A DNA stretch of 52,390 bases from Burkholderia sp. L27(2015) (GCF_009765705.1 NZ_LMUX01000016.1:1150109-1202498), one strand, 5' to 3'. Positions 1-9,496 are shown, counted from the stretch's first letter. Numbers and translations are program-made. The notes: a model not told the origin generated them from the sequence alone.

Positions 1-569
1 AAACGCCCGGCACGTACTGGGAATACAACGACGTGCGCATCAACCAGTTCTCGCTGGCGCTGCTGCACCTGTTCGGCCGTCCGTTGCCGGAGGTCTTTCG
101 CGAAGCGATCATGCAACCGCTCGGCGCCAGCGATAACTGGCAGTGGGTGGGCTACGACAATGCGTGGATCGAGCTGGGCGGGCGGCGCGTGCAGTCGGTG
201 CCGGGCGGTACGCATTGGGGCGGTGGTTTGTCGATCAGCGCTAACGATCAGATGAAGGTGTCACGCTTGTTCCTGGATCAGGGCAAGGTCGACGGCCGTC
301 AGATCATCTCGCGCGAGTGGTTGGAACGCATGGTGACGCCGTGTGCGCTTGCGCCGTTCTACGGCTATCTGGTGTGGCTCAACCACGAGGGCAAGGTGTT
401 TCCCAGCGTGCCGGCGTCGAGCTACTTCGCCATCGGTGCGGGCAGCTCGTTCATGTGGATCGAACCCGAGCGTCGCTTGTCTGTCGTCGTGCGCTGGCTG
501 GACCCGGCCCATGCGGATGAATTCTTTGGCTTGGTGTTCAAAGCGATCGACGCGAATCGGGCGGCCTGA
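1..569 (+). CDS. Serine hydrolase, beta-lactamase (class C/PBP) fold, 5' partial
   Basis: C-terminal part of a serine hydrolase of the beta-lactamase/6-aminohexanoate-dimer-hydrolase superfamily; the frame is open to the left edge, so the N-terminus with the SxxK nucleophile motif lies outside. Visible are a WEYNDVRIN segment just inside the edge, matching the second (YxN-like) active-site motif, a following amphipathic helix, a GGTHWGGGLSIS segment and, near the C-terminus, GAGSSFMWIEPE, the place of the third motif. Such proteins act on esters, amides or D-amino peptides; the substrate cannot be told. A hairpin sits over the stop codon (566-580) but has no T-run. The next gene is convergent. 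Confidence 0.8.
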   Translation, partial: TPGTYWEYNDVRINQFSLALLHLFGRPLPEVFREAIMQPLGASDNWQWVGYDNAWIELGGRRVQSVPGGTHWGGGLSISANDQMKVSRLFLDQGKVDGRQIISREWLERMVTPCALAPFYGYLVWLNHEGKVFPSVPASSYFAIGAGSSFMWIEPERRLSVVVRWLDPAHADEFFGLVFKAIDANRAA

Positions 570-643
570 TCCGCGATCAGACAGAACGCAGAAGACAGGA
601 CCCATAGGCCGATCCCGCTCGAGCGCTAACTGAGTCGCATCGT

Positions 644-1642
644 TCAGCTCTTCAAGAACTCCAGCAGATCGGCATTGACCTTATCTTCCATGGTCGTGCA
701 CATCCCGTGCGGTGCGCCTGAATAAATTTTCAGCGTGGCGCTCGGGATGATTCTTGCTGACAGCATGCCTGCGTCGGTAATTGGCACGATCTGATCGTCA
801 TCGCCATGCATGACCAGCGCGGGCACGCGGATCTTGCGCAAGTCCTCGGTGAAATCGGTCTCGGAGAACGCCTTGATGCACTCGTACTGGGATTTCATCG
901 AACCGGTCATGCCCATCAACCAGAACTGATCGATGACGCCTTGCGATACCTTGGCACCCGCACGGTTGTACCCATAGAAGGGCAGTGCGAAATCGCGGTA
1001 GAACTGCGCGCGGTTGCTCGCCACGGACGCGCGAATACCATCGAAGACGGAAAGCGGCAGGCCACCGGCATTGTTTTCGGATTTCAGCATGATGGGCGGC
1101 ACGGCGCTGATCAGCACCGCCTTGGCTACTCGCTGGGTGCCATGTCGGCCGATATACCGGGCGACTTCGCCGCCGCCTGTCGAATGGCCCACCAGGGTCG
1201 CCTTATTCAAGTCGAGCGTGTCCATCACCGTTGCAAGGTCATCGGCATACGTGTCCATGTCGTTGCCACGACCTGGCTGGCTCGATCTGCCATGGCCGCG
1301 CCTATCGTGGGCAACGACGCGGTAACCGCGCTCGCTCAGGAACAGCATTTGCGAATCCCATGCGTCCGCGTCGAGCGGCCAACCGTGCGAGAAGACCACG
1401 ACCGGGCCTTCGCCCCAATCCTTGTAATAGATTTGCGTGCCGTCCTTCATTGCGATGTGGTCGGTAAGCTGCGTTTCCTTGTGCGTCGGCGGCGGGTTTG
1501 GATGAGCCTGAGGCTTGGTCGCTTTTGTCGCAGCCTCAACGGTGAACGATACCGAGGCGGCTGCCGCTGCCACGCCTGCACCGGCAATGATGGCCTTGCG
1601 GCGTGAATTCGAGGGGGCTGAGGGTGGGCTTTTAGAGGTCAC
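644..1642 (-). CDS. Tat-exported alpha/beta hydrolase, non-heme chloroperoxidase-like
   Basis: Alpha/beta hydrolase of 332 aa, resembling cofactor-free haloperoxidases/esterases. I place the start at GTG 1642 because GGAG lies 6 nt upstream, and the twin-arginine signal (SRRKAII followed by an Ala-rich core, about residues 13-33) then sits at the N-terminus; the frame itself stays open to 1828. Catalytic residues visible: oxyanion-loop HGW at about 86, nucleophile Ser154 in GHSTGGG, an acidic cluster at 281-283 in HGDDDQIVP, and His312 in GAPHGM. A Tat signal predicts export of a folded enzyme to the periplasm. Physiological substrate unknown; family members hydrolyse esters or show perhydrolase activity. 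Divergent from the PRISE-type reductase. Confidence 0.85.
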   Translation of the reverse strand: MTSKSPPSAPSNSRRKAIIAGAGVAAAAASVSFTVEAATKATKPQAHPNPPPTHKETQLTDHIAMKDGTQIYYKDWGEGPVVVFSHGWPLDADAWDSQMLFLSERGYRVVAHDRRGHGRSSQPGRGNDMDTYADDLATVMDTLDLNKATLVGHSTGGGEVARYIGRHGTQRVAKAVLISAVPPIMLKSENNAGGLPLSVFDGIRASVASNRAQFYRDFALPFYGYNRAGAKVSQGVIDQFWLMGMTGSMKSQYECIKAFSETDFTEDLRKIRVPALVMHGDDDQIVPITDAGMLSARIIPSATLKIYSGAPHGMCTTMEDKVNADLLEFLKS

Positions 1643-1990
1643 TTGAGGCTCCGTGCAGTGTTTGATGAAACCCGGCCGATCGAAAGACCGTCTAACACCA
1701 TACGCCCAGGCATAACGAGGTCTGGTCGGAAGCGCACACTGCGTGTGCTTCTTGTTCGTTTCCTGACTTGTTTCCTTGAATATTGCCTTACACATTGCAA
1801 GGTGCCGCGGCCTTTGCGTATTCGGCAAGAAATCGCGTTCGCCAGTAGACTGGCGTCAGAACCTGCTGTGGATTGCAGCATCAAACCGTGCAACGTCAAT
1901 GCGTGCAGCACGCGCTTCGCTGTGCACGCCGCGATATTTTTTTTCGCGCGATACGCGAGCGTTTCTGTCGCTCTTATGGAAGGTGTTTTT

Positions 1991-3055
1991 ATGCAAAAAG
2001 GTACCGCTCTTATTGTCGGGGTGACCGGCGTTTCCGGCCACAATTTAGCGAATGTTTTGGTCGCCAGCGGCTGGACCGTTTACGGATTGGCACGCCATCC
2101 GCTCACGCAGGAGGGTGTGATCCCGGTCGCGGCGGATTTGCTCGATGCCAATTCGACCAGCGCCGCTTTGGTCGGCTTGCCCATCACGCATGTGTTTTTC
2201 TGTACGTGGACGCGGCGCGCCACCGAACGAGAGAACGTCGAGGCGAACGGCGCGATGATGCGCCATCTATGCGATGCCTTGTCCGCAGCGCCGCTGCGGC
2301 ACATGGCGCTCGTTACCGGCACCAAGCATTATCTGGGCGCATTCGAGAACTACGGGAGCGGAAAGGCAGAGACGCCGTTTCGCGAAAGCGAGCCCCGTCA
2401 GCCCGGCGCAAACTTCTATTACACGCTGGAAGACTTGTTGTTCGCCGCCGCCAAGCAGCATGGTTTCGGTTGGAGCGTGCATCGCTCCCACACGATGATC
2501 GGCCGCGCTCGTGGCAGCAACGCCATGAACATGGGTGTGACCTTGGCCGTATACGCGTCGTTGTGCAAGGAGACTGGCCAGCCGTTCGTGTTCCCGGGCT
2601 CCCGTGCGCAATGGGATAGTCTGACCGACATCACCGATGCCGGATTGCTCGGCCGCCAGCTGGAATGGGCAGCACTGTCGCCGGCGGCACGCGATCAGGC
2701 CTTCAACACCGTCAATGGCGACGTGTTTCGCTGGCGCTGGATGTGGGGCGAAATTGCGGCGTTCTTCGGTCTGGAGGCTCAACCGTATCCGCAGCAGCCC
2801 GTACCGCTGGAAGCCAGGCTGAAGGACTCGGCGCCCGCACAGTGGACGAAGTTGGCCGAAAAATATGGTTTGGTCGAAGCGGATGTGAACAAGTTGGCGT
2901 CCTGGTGGCATACCGATGCCGACCTGGGGCGCGAGATCGAATGCGTCAACGACATGACCAAGAGCCGCGATCTGGGCTTCCTCGGCTTTCACGATAGCCG
3001 GGCGTCCTTCCTTGAGTTGTTTACTGCGCTAAGAGCTCAACGCGTTATTCCTTGA
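1991..3055 (+). CDS. NAD(P)-dependent reductase, PRISE-type SDR
   Basis: Atypical extended SDR of 354 aa. The nucleotide loop is GVTGVSG (10-16). Two further signatures match the plant progesterone 5-beta-reductase/iridoid synthase (PRISE) group: TGTKHYLG (Lys112) and NFYY (141-144, Tyr144), which supply the catalytic Lys and Tyr in that family instead of the usual YxxxK. Members reduce activated C=C bonds of enones. Start at ATG 1991 is supported by GGAAGG about 8 nt upstream; the frame is open further upstream but that part looks non-coding. Monocistronic, followed by an 11-bp tandem repeat. Substrate in this organism unknown. Confidence 0.82.
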   Translation: MQKGTALIVGVTGVSGHNLANVLVASGWTVYGLARHPLTQEGVIPVAADLLDANSTSAALVGLPITHVFFCTWTRRATERENVEANGAMMRHLCDALSAAPLRHMALVTGTKHYLGAFENYGSGKAETPFRESEPRQPGANFYYTLEDLLFAAAKQHGFGWSVHRSHTMIGRARGSNAMNMGVTLAVYASLCKETGQPFVFPGSRAQWDSLTDITDAGLLGRQLEWAALSPAARDQAFNTVNGDVFRWRWMWGEIAAFFGLEAQPYPQQPVPLEARLKDSAPAQWTKLAEKYGLVEADVNKLASWWHTDADLGREIECVNDMTKSRDLGFLGFHDSRASFLELFTALRAQRVIP

Positions 3056-3061
3056 CGTCGA

Positions 3062-3116
3062 CTCATGTGCGGCTCATGTGCGGCTCATGTGCGGCTCATG
3101 TGTTGCTCATGTGTTG
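3062..3116 (+). repeat. 11-bp tandem repeat, five units
   Basis: Five head-to-tail 11-bp units: CTCATGTGCGG three times (3062-3094) and CTCATGTGTTG twice (3095-3116), directly after the stop of the reductase gene and before the next SDR. The last 2-bp change is itself duplicated, indicating stepwise slippage expansion. No coding role; too short and spacer-free for CRISPR. Confidence 0.95.
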
Positions 3117-3195
3117 ATTTTGTGCTGATTTTCTCCTCGTTTTGGCCTCATTTGGCCAATTCGGGGCCGCGACCCTAACATCAGGAAACTCAACG

Positions 3196-4047
3196 ATGAC
3201 CGTAGATACCTCCCCAGTTTGGTTTATCACAGGATGCTCGTCAGGCTTCGGCCACGAACTCGCGAAGCTCTTGCTCGCTCGGGGCACCCGAGTGGTGGTT
3301 ACGGCCCGCGACAAAGCACGGCTCGCCGATCTGGTCGCGGGTGCCGAAGAACGGGCGTTGGCGCTCGATCTCGACGTCACCGACTCCAAGCAGATCGCCG
3401 CTGCCGTGCAGCAAGCGCAGACGCGCTTCGGCAGTATCGACGTGCTGGTCAACAACGCGGGCTACGGGTATCAGGCATCGGTGGAAGAAGGCGAGGATGC
3501 CGAGATCCGCGCGCAATTCGAGGCGAATGTGTTCGGCTTGTTCGCCATGACGCGTGCCGTATTGCCCGGGATGCGAGCGCGCCGTAAGGGGCACGTGATC
3601 AGCATCAGCTCGGTGGCCGGCTTCATGGGGTTCCAGGGCTCCGGCTATTACGCCGCGTCCAAGCACGCGGTCGAAGGATGGTCGGATGCTTTGGCGCTGG
3701 AGGGCAAGCCGCTCGGCATCAAGGTCACCTGTGTCGAGCCGGGACCTTTTCGCACCGATTGGGCCGGCCGCTCATTGCGGCAGACGCCCAGCCGCATCGC
3801 CGACTATGCCGAAACCGCAGCTAGTCGCATGGCGATGACCACGCAGCGCAGCGGCAATCAGCCCGGCGATCCGGTGCGTGCCGCCCAGGCGATCATAGAC
3901 ATCGCGGCGCTCGATAATCCACCGCGCCACTTGGTGCTCGGTGCGATCGGCATCGAAAACGTGACGCAAAATCTCAACACGAGACTGGCGGAAATCGAGG
4001 CCTGGCGCGAGGTCGGGATAGCGACCGATTTCCCGACAGCGCAGTAA
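3196..4047 (+). CDS. Classical short-chain dehydrogenase/reductase
   Basis: SDR of 283 aa. TGCSSGFG (12-19) binds the cofactor, NNAG (about 86-89) stabilises the fold, Ser138/139 and Y152-x3-K156 (in YYAASK) form the active site, and PG after the catalytic region (VEPGPF) is conserved. The C-terminus is longer than in 250-aa SDRs, as in the group annotated simply as oxidoreductase/SDR that acts on alcohols or ketones. Start at ATG 3196 with AGGAAAC about 8 nt upstream; upstream codons to 3142 are open but lack a ribosome site. Substrate not predictable. Convergent with poxB. Confidence 0.85.
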   Translation: MTVDTSPVWFITGCSSGFGHELAKLLLARGTRVVVTARDKARLADLVAGAEERALALDLDVTDSKQIAAAVQQAQTRFGSIDVLVNNAGYGYQASVEEGEDAEIRAQFEANVFGLFAMTRAVLPGMRARRKGHVISISSVAGFMGFQGSGYYAASKHAVEGWSDALALEGKPLGIKVTCVEPGPFRTDWAGRSLRQTPSRIADYAETAASRMAMTTQRSGNQPGDPVRAAQAIIDIAALDNPPRHLVLGAIGIENVTQNLNTRLAEIEAWREVGIATDFPTAQ

Positions 4048-4084
4048 CCGGACCTACCGCGGGCCCGGGTTCAAAGTCTCAGGT

Positions 4085-5809
4085 TCAAAGCCGCAGGTTG
4101 GTCTTGGCGAGCTCCACCACCTCGTCGCCCCGGCCATTCAGTATCGCCTTGAGCATGTACAGGCTGAAGCCCTTGGCCTGTTCCATCTGGATCGCCGGCG
4201 GCGTCACGAGTTCGTACGTGGCGGTCACGACATCGACCAGCGCCGGCCCGTCGTGCGCGAGCGCTTGCCGTAGTGCCTCCTTCAGATCGTCCGAGCGCTC
4301 CACGCGCAAGCCCAGCACGCCCATGGAATTGGCCATCGCGGCGAAGTCGGGGTTCTTGAGGTCGGTCCCCGTATCGAGGTAGCCGCTCGCCTTCATTTCC
4401 ATCGCGACAAATCCGAGCACGCTGTTGTCGTACACAATCACCTTGACCGGCAAGCCCAGTTGCACGAGGGACACAAAATCGCCCATCAGCATTGTGAAGC
4501 CGCCGTCGCCCGACAGCGAAATCACTTGCCGTTCCGGGAACGCCGCCTGCGCGCCGAGTGCTTGTGGCATCGCGTTGGCCATGGACCCATGATTGAACGA
4601 ACCGATCAGCCGCCGCTGGCCATTCATCTGGAGGTAACGTGCCGCCCAGACAGTGGGCGTGCCGACATCGGCCGTGAATATCGCGTCGTCATCGGCTAGT
4701 TCGCTGACCAAGCGCGTCAAATACTGCGGATGAATGGGACGGTTCGCGGGCGCGGGCATGGCCAGGTCATCGAGGCCTTTACGCGCTTCCTGATAATGCT
4801 TAAGGGCGGCCGCGAGAAATTTTCGATCCGTTTTTTTCTGCAGCTTAGGCAAGAGCGCAGCTAGCGTTTCAGTGACTTCGCCCACTATGCCAAGGTCTAG
4901 CTTGGCGCGCCGCCCCAGCGATTCAGGCGCAATATCGATTTGCACGATTTTTGCATTGGTCGGGTAAAAATGGCGATACGGGAAGTCGGTGCCCAGCATG
5001 ACCAGCGTGTCGCAGTTGAGCATTGCGTGATAGCCCGAGCTGAAGCCGATGAAGCCGGTCATGCCGACATCGAACGGGTTGTCCCATTCGACGTGTTCCT
5101 TGCCGCGCAAGGCGTGCACCACCGGTGCGGCCAGCTTGTCGGCGAGCGCCACCACTTGATCATGTGCGCCGGCGCAACCGCTGCCACATAAGAGCGTAAT
5201 TGCCGAGCTGTTGTTCAGTAAGGAGGCGAGCAGCGCAATATCCGCGTCCTGCGGGACTACGCGCGGCTGCCTCAGTACCGGCCAATGGTCGGCGGGCACG
5301 CTCGCTTCCAGCAGTGCAACGTCGCCGGGAATCACGATCACGGCCACGCCTCGCCTGAGAATGGCGGTGCGCATGGCGCGATGCAATGCCTGTGGCATTT
5401 GCAGCGGATTCGTGACCAGCTCGACGTAGTAGCTGCATTCCTTGAATAATTCCTGCGGATGGGTCTCCTGGAAATAACTGAGCCCGATCTCCGAGGAGGG
5501 AATCTGGGCTGCGATCGCCAATACCGGCACATGATTGCGGTGGGCGTCGAACAGGCCGTTGATCAAGTGCAGGTTGCCCGGGCCGCAACTGCCCGCGCAC
5601 ACCGCGAGTTCACCGGTAACGGCGGCGTCTGCGCCAGCGGCGAAGGCCGCGACTTCCTCATGGCGCACATGCATCCATTCGATGGTTTCCATTTTGCGCA
5701 AAGCGTCGCTGAGCCCGTTGAGGCTGTCGCCGGTCACGCCCCAGATCCTCTTGACGCCCGCGTGCTCTAGCGTTTTCGCCAGTTGCGTGGCGATATTCTG
5801 ATTTGCCAT
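4085..5809 (-). CDS. poxB: Ubiquinone-dependent pyruvate dehydrogenase (pyruvate oxidase) PoxB
   Basis: Thiamine-diphosphate and FAD enzyme that decarboxylates pyruvate to acetate and CO2, passing electrons to ubiquinone at the inner membrane face. The 574-aa length equals the E. coli enzyme (572). Seen: N-terminal PYR domain with activating Glu51 (VRHEEVAAF), [14 protein letters not shown], central FAD-binding part, and the ThDP motif beginning SGDGGF and ending YDN in the last third. The C-terminus ends [13 protein letters not shown] plus three residues, closely matching the E. coli PoxB amphipathic membrane-binding peptide, which argues for PoxB rather than acetolactate synthase. ATG 5809 has GGAG 7 nt upstream. 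Monocistronic. Confidence 0.93.
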   Translation of the reverse strand: MANQNIATQLAKTLEHAGVKRIWGVTGDSLNGLSDALRKMETIEWMHVRHEEVAAFAAGADAAVTGELAVCAGSCGPGNLHLINGLFDAHRNHVPVLAIAAQIPSSEIGLSYFQETHPQELFKECSYYVELVTNPLQMPQALHRAMRTAILRRGVAVIVIPGDVALLEASVPADHWPVLRQPRVVPQDADIALLASLLNNSSAITLLCGSGCAGAHDQVVALADKLAAPVVHALRGKEHVEWDNPFDVGMTGFIGFSSGYHAMLNCDTLVMLGTDFPYRHFYPTNAKIVQIDIAPESLGRRAKLDLGIVGEVTETLAALLPKLQKKTDRKFLAAALKHYQEARKGLDDLAMPAPANRPIHPQYLTRLVSELADDDAIFTADVGTPTVWAARYLQMNGQRRLIGSFNHGSMANAMPQALGAQAAFPERQVISLSGDGGFTMLMGDFVSLVQLGLPVKVIVYDNSVLGFVAMEMKASGYLDTGTDLKNPDFAAMANSMGVLGLRVERSDDLKEALRQALAHDGPALVDVVTATYELVTPPAIQMEQAKGFSLYMLKAILNGRGDEVVELAKTNLRL

Positions 5810-6047
5810 GTGTCAGCTCCGGTTGTTGGAGAATGCAATGTCGATCGCAAGGTGGATCGCGGGGTGTTCGGCTAGGCTTGCTTGCTTCTCGGCTCGATCT
5901 TCAGCTTGATGTGCGGGGGCACTCGGCTGATTCGGTTTTTCCCCCAGCTTTGTATTCTAGGAAATGCAGACACGCTCTGCCGCGTTTTACTTTACAGCGT
6001 CTTATTTACACCTGTTAATTGCGCGTGCGCAGCGCAGCGGGCATTGA

Positions 6048-7244
6048 TTACCGCATAGGATGCGCAAGGAAGAAGCGCATCATCTCGGCACTAGCGTCGG
6101 GGCCTTTCGGGTCCGTATAGCTACCGCTCGCGCTGCCGCCGCTCCATGCATGAGGAGCACCGTGTATCACCCACAGTTCCGCATCGTAGCCCTCGGATGA
6201 TGTCAGCCATTTGACAGCGCACGCGCGTTGGTTCGGCTCGGCGGGCGGTGTGGCGCTGCCGGTCGCTACTTTTTCGTCATAGCCCTCTACCAATTGCAAG
6301 GCATTCGACAGGTTCACGGTAGTGTCGGCGTCGCCGTGAAATACGATCAACGGTCGCGTGGGCGTATAGACGCTCTGCGGTTTTGTCTGCGCAAGCGCTT
6401 GCGCCATCCGCCGGCCACCTTTCATCGCGGCGAGCGCGGACGGCAGATCGTGTGCACTGCCGTAGGGCAGGCCGGAATGCACGCCCGCGGCGGCGTATAT
6501 GTCGGGATAGCAACGAATCATGATGTCGGCCATTGCGCCGCCAGCCGAAAGCCCGGCCACATACACACGAGCGGGGTCGACGTTGTGATGCGCCATCACT
6601 TCGCGCGTGATACCGGCGATCAGCGAGGGCTCGCCTTTGTCGCGATGCTGATCGGCGGGCGTGAACCAGTTCCAGCACTTCGACATGTTCGCCTTCTGCG
6701 GCTGTATGGGGTAGGCGACGATGCACGGGTGGCGCTCGGCCAGCGCATTCATCTGCGTTCCGGCGGCGAAATCGTCGGCGTCTTGCGTGCAGCCGTGCAA
6801 CATGACGATCAAGGGCAGCGGGCCGCCCGGGTTGGTGTCCGGTATGTAGAGCTTGTACTGGCGCTGGCCTGCTGCGTTGGAAAAGGTGTGCGTGGTGAAG
6901 TTGCCACGCTCCGGTACGTCAGGGCGAATCGGCGTGGGTGCAGGTGCGGGCGCTAAGTCGGCCACGGCGGCCATCGCCTCGGTAAAGCGGTCCAGATGCT
7001 GCTGCACTTGGGTTTGCACACGCATTTGCGCCTGCATTTGCGGCTGAGTCGACGCTGGCTTCTGTGCCTGCGTCTGGCGCTGTGTTTCTGCCGTTGTCTT
7101 TAAAGCCTCGGCATCGTCTGCAGCGTTCTTGTCGCCACACAGCGCCCGTTTGATTGCCTTCGTCGCTTCGACAGGGCCATTGTTACGAAGCAATGTCATG
7201 GCTTCGCGCATCGAGCTTAAAAAACCGTCGTTCAATTTCATCAT
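6048..7244 (-). CDS. PHB depolymerase-type esterase (LpqC family)
   Basis: Esterase of 398 aa of the extracellular-type polyhydroxybutyrate depolymerase catalytic family, which hydrolyses short-chain polyesters or related esters such as feruloyl esters. Residues 1-40 are helical, 55-85 a Gln/Thr-rich linker, 95-110 Pro/Ala-rich, and the alpha/beta hydrolase domain runs from about 118. Oxyanion HGC at 150-152, lipase box GLSAG with Ser233, and His in HGAPHAW near the C-terminus are visible. There is no signal peptide, so the protein may act in the cytoplasm or leave by another route. Start ATGATG with AGGA upstream. It follows the RHH regulator by 48 bp, probably one operon. Confidence 0.85.
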   Translation of the reverse strand: MMKLNDGFLSSMREAMTLLRNNGPVEATKAIKRALCGDKNAADDAEALKTTAETQRQTQAQKPASTQPQMQAQMRVQTQVQQHLDRFTEAMAAVADLAPAPAPTPIRPDVPERGNFTTHTFSNAAGQRQYKLYIPDTNPGGPLPLIVMLHGCTQDADDFAAGTQMNALAERHPCIVAYPIQPQKANMSKCWNWFTPADQHRDKGEPSLIAGITREVMAHHNVDPARVYVAGLSAGGAMADIMIRCYPDIYAAAGVHSGLPYGSAHDLPSALAAMKGGRRMAQALAQTKPQSVYTPTRPLIVFHGDADTTVNLSNALQLVEGYDEKVATGSATPPAEPNQRACAVKWLTSSEGYDAELWVIHGAPHAWSGGSASGSYTDPKGPDASAEMMRFFLAHPMR

Positions 7245-7274
7245 CAGTATCCTGTTATGCGTTTTATCGGGTCC

Positions 7275-7284
7275 GGGGGGGGGG
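7275..7284. repeat. Homopolymer of 10 G (10 C on the coding strand)
   Basis: Ten consecutive G on the plus strand between the stop of the RHH gene and the start of the esterase gene. Such tracts slip during replication, and this one would change only intergenic spacing. A sequencing or assembly length error is also possible here. Confidence 0.9.
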
Positions 7285-7292
7285 CTCGCGGA

Positions 7293-7718
7293 CTAGCCGA
7301 TTCGGTCGGCGAGCGCAGCCTTTACGGCGGGTGTCGCGTGAAAGGCGCCAAGCACGACAATCGAATTGATCGTCGCACGCGCCAGTTCGGGCGAAACATC
7401 GGCGGCGATGCTCGCCAAGCCCAGCACTTGAACGTCCAGTTGTTCATTTGCCGCCCGTATCGCCTCGAGGTCCGTCTTGGAAAAATGCTGCAGGCCGAGA
7501 ACAAGCGCTCGGCGCACCACGGATTCCTGCACGACCTGTGCATGTATGGCTAGCTGGTTGCGAATTGCCGTGCGTATCAGATCGGTGCGATTCGAATAAA
7601 AACCTTCTTCCACGAGCAAATCGATTTGCCCCAGGTCGATCGGCCCAAGATTGATCGTGATCTTTTCAGTCTCGCCCCCCTTGGGTCGAAGCATCGCTAG
7701 AACCTGTTGTTCTTTCAT
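7293..7718 (-). CDS. Ribbon-helix-helix (CopG-like) transcriptional regulator
   Basis: Small protein of 141 aa. Residues about 18-56 fit a ribbon-helix-helix domain: strand EKITINL, then helix QIDLLVEEG, turn YSNRTDLIR and a second helix ending in RNQL. The remaining 80 aa are a helical extension of unknown role. Start at ATG 7718 is chosen for GGAG 7 nt upstream; an in-frame ATG 12 nt further up is possible. It heads a minus-strand pair with the PHB-depolymerase-type esterase, and a 6+6 dyad lies just upstream of the start, suggesting autoregulation of the pair (inference). Confidence 0.75.
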   Translation of the reverse strand: MKEQQVLAMLRPKGGETEKITINLGPIDLGQIDLLVEEGFYSNRTDLIRTAIRNQLAIHAQVVQESVVRRALVLGLQHFSKTDLEAIRAANEQLDVQVLGLASIAADVSPELARATINSIVVLGAFHATPAVKAALADRIG

Positions 7719-7732
7719 AAAACACTCCATAT

Positions 7733-7750
7733 ACCATCCATATAGATGGT
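7733..7750. promoter_or_regulatory. Candidate operator of the RHH regulator
   Basis: Perfect inverted repeat ACCATC-CATATA-GATGGT, 15 bp upstream of the RHH start codon. RHH proteins bind short dyads or tandem half-sites near their own promoter, so this is a plausible autoregulatory site; no binding is shown by sequence alone. Confidence 0.45.
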
Positions 7751-8077
7751 TATAGGCTGGTAAATAGGCTGCGTCAATGCCAACTTTAAGGGTCAAACGG
7801 GGGCGTTTTGGGTCAACGATCCTATCGCCCGAGCGCGTGCAGGCGCAGTCCGCGCCCAAGGCGCCGCGCTGGTCGGTCGATCTACGGCTGGACCGAGCGA
7901 GAAAACGTCGGCGTAAGATGTGTGCAATGGAACGAGTCGCCGATCGTGGGGTCGGACATTGCGAGAGGCAAAGACGGAAAAGGCAGATTCGAATCGAACC
8001 GTCGGCCCATGCAACGCCATACGGAACTAAGACCATGGATTTCGCCGATTTGCATTCCCAAGCCGACTGAAGTGCCT
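7751..8077. other. Non-coding stretch between RHH gene and PLD-family gene
   Basis: About 330 bp between divergent genes. The frame of the downstream PLD-family gene stays open back to 7808, with in-frame ATG 8009 as an alternative start, but the translated part before 8078 shows no family likeness. It presumably holds the two promoters. I see no RNA gene or clear hairpin. Confidence 0.5.
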
Positions 8078-9361
8078 ATGCTTGCGCTCACGGTTGTCGT
8101 TACGCTCACGGTCGTCGTTACGCTCATCGTCGCTTTGGTCGTCGCGAATTTTTCCAGTGGCGAGAAAAAGGTCGAGCACAACATCGATCGACTGTATTCA
8201 AGCGACGATCCGCAGTTCGTCCGCTCGATGGGTTTGCTGCTCGGGCCACCCGTAACGTCTGGGAACCGCTACGAAGTGCTTTTGAACGGCGACCGGATTT
8301 TTCCTGCCATGCTGGAAGGCATACGCTCGGCGACCCGGACCATCACCTTCGAGACCTTCATCTATTGGTCGGGAGAAATCGGTCAGCAATTTGCCGATGC
8401 ACTGGCTGACCAGGCACGCGCCGGAATCGCGGTGCATGTGCTGCTCGACTGGGTGGGATGCTCAAAAATGGATCATCGCTACCTGGACCAACTCAAGCGA
8501 GCGGGCGCCGAGGTCATCCAATATCACCGGCCGCATTGGTCGGGCCTGGGGCGTATGAACAATCGCACGCATCGCAAGCTGCTGATCATCGATGGCCACA
8601 CCGGTTTTACAGGCGGCGTGGGCATTGCCGAAGAATGGACTGGCGATGCGCAGGATCCGCAGCACTGGCGCGATACGCATTTCCGCGTGGAAGGTCCGGT
8701 GGTGGCACACATGCAATCGGTGTTCATGGATAACTGGATCAAGGCGAGCGGCAACGTGCTGCACGGGCCTGCGTATTTTCCGGCGATCGCGGAACGCGCC
8801 GATAGCGGCGAGGGCGTGGCGCATATGTTCGGTAGTTCGCCCACCAGCGGCAGCGACGACATGGAGTTGATGTACCTGATGTCGATCACGGCCGCCACGC
8901 ATTCGATCCATTTGGCGAGCGCTTATTTCGTCCCGGACGGCCTGGCCATCAATGCGTTGGTGGAGGCCGCGCGGCGCGGCGTGAAGGTGAGGATCGTCAC
9001 GCCGGGCAAGCGCATCGATACGCATACCGTGCGCGAAGCCTCGCGTGCGTGTTGGGGCGACCTATTGAAAGCGGGCGTGGAAATTTTCGAGTATCAGCCC
9101 ACCATGTTCCACTGCAAATTACTGGTCGTCGACGAGTACCTCGTTTCGGTCGGTTCGACGAATTTCGACGCCCGTTCGTTCAAGCTCAACGACGAAGCCA
9201 ATCTCAACATCTACGACCGCGAGTTCGCTCGGGAGCAGGTTGCGATCGTCGAAGCGGATATCGCGAAGTCGCAGCAGGTGACGCTCGAAGCCTGGTTGCA
9301 CCGTCCGTTGCCGGAAAAGTTGATCGAGAAAGCGGTGCCGTTGATCGATTGGCAGTTATGA
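8078..9361 (+). CDS. Phospholipase D-family enzyme, cardiolipin synthase-like
   Basis: Two-HKD protein of 427 aa. One N-terminal transmembrane segment (residues 2-24, almost all V, T, L, A) anchors it in the inner membrane. First HKD: H165-R-K167 and D172 (HRKLLIIDG). Second HKD: H345-C-K347 and D352 (HCKLLVVDE), followed by GSTNFDARS. This layout fits bacterial cardiolipin synthases of the ClsB/ClsC kind, which transfer a phosphatidyl group onto phosphatidylglycerol or phosphatidylethanolamine. It is shorter than ClsA, which has two TM segments. Start at ATG 8078 is uncertain because no strong ribosome site is visible. Confidence 0.85.
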   Translation: MLALTVVVTLTVVVTLIVALVVANFSSGEKKVEHNIDRLYSSDDPQFVRSMGLLLGPPVTSGNRYEVLLNGDRIFPAMLEGIRSATRTITFETFIYWSGEIGQQFADALADQARAGIAVHVLLDWVGCSKMDHRYLDQLKRAGAEVIQYHRPHWSGLGRMNNRTHRKLLIIDGHTGFTGGVGIAEEWTGDAQDPQHWRDTHFRVEGPVVAHMQSVFMDNWIKASGNVLHGPAYFPAIAERADSGEGVAHMFGSSPTSGSDDMELMYLMSITAATHSIHLASAYFVPDGLAINALVEAARRGVKVRIVTPGKRIDTHTVREASRACWGDLLKAGVEIFEYQPTMFHCKLLVVDEYLVSVGSTNFDARSFKLNDEANLNIYDREFAREQVAIVEADIAKSQQVTLEAWLHRPLPEKLIEKAVPLIDWQL

Positions 9362-9496
9362 TGCGGCGTGCCGGTCGGACTTTTGCGCGCAGCTTGAGAG
9401 CGGGGATTTAAAGCGGGAATTTTCGCCAGCTTTTGCGCGAGTTTTGTGGCAGGCCACGCACTGTAAATACAACGCCTGGACTTCATTGGAGACAAC

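Noticed and set aside
566-580. Hairpin CTGATC-CGC-GATCAG over the first stop codon, considered as terminator
   Set aside because: Stem is only 6 bp and no T-run follows on either strand.
806-1606. Long plus-strand open frame opposite the Tat-exported hydrolase
   Set aside because: High GC gives long antisense frames; the minus-strand protein has a full catalytic triad and signal peptide, while this one has no family likeness or ribosome site.
1643-1990. N-terminal extension of the PRISE-type reductase frame
   Set aside because: The frame is open, but the translated part is Cys/Arg-rich without likeness to the family; ATG 1991 has a good ribosome site, and the region is the divergent promoter of the Tat hydrolase.
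3062-3116. Tandem repeat considered as a CRISPR array
   Set aside because: Units are 11 bp, contiguous and without spacers; no cas genes are present.
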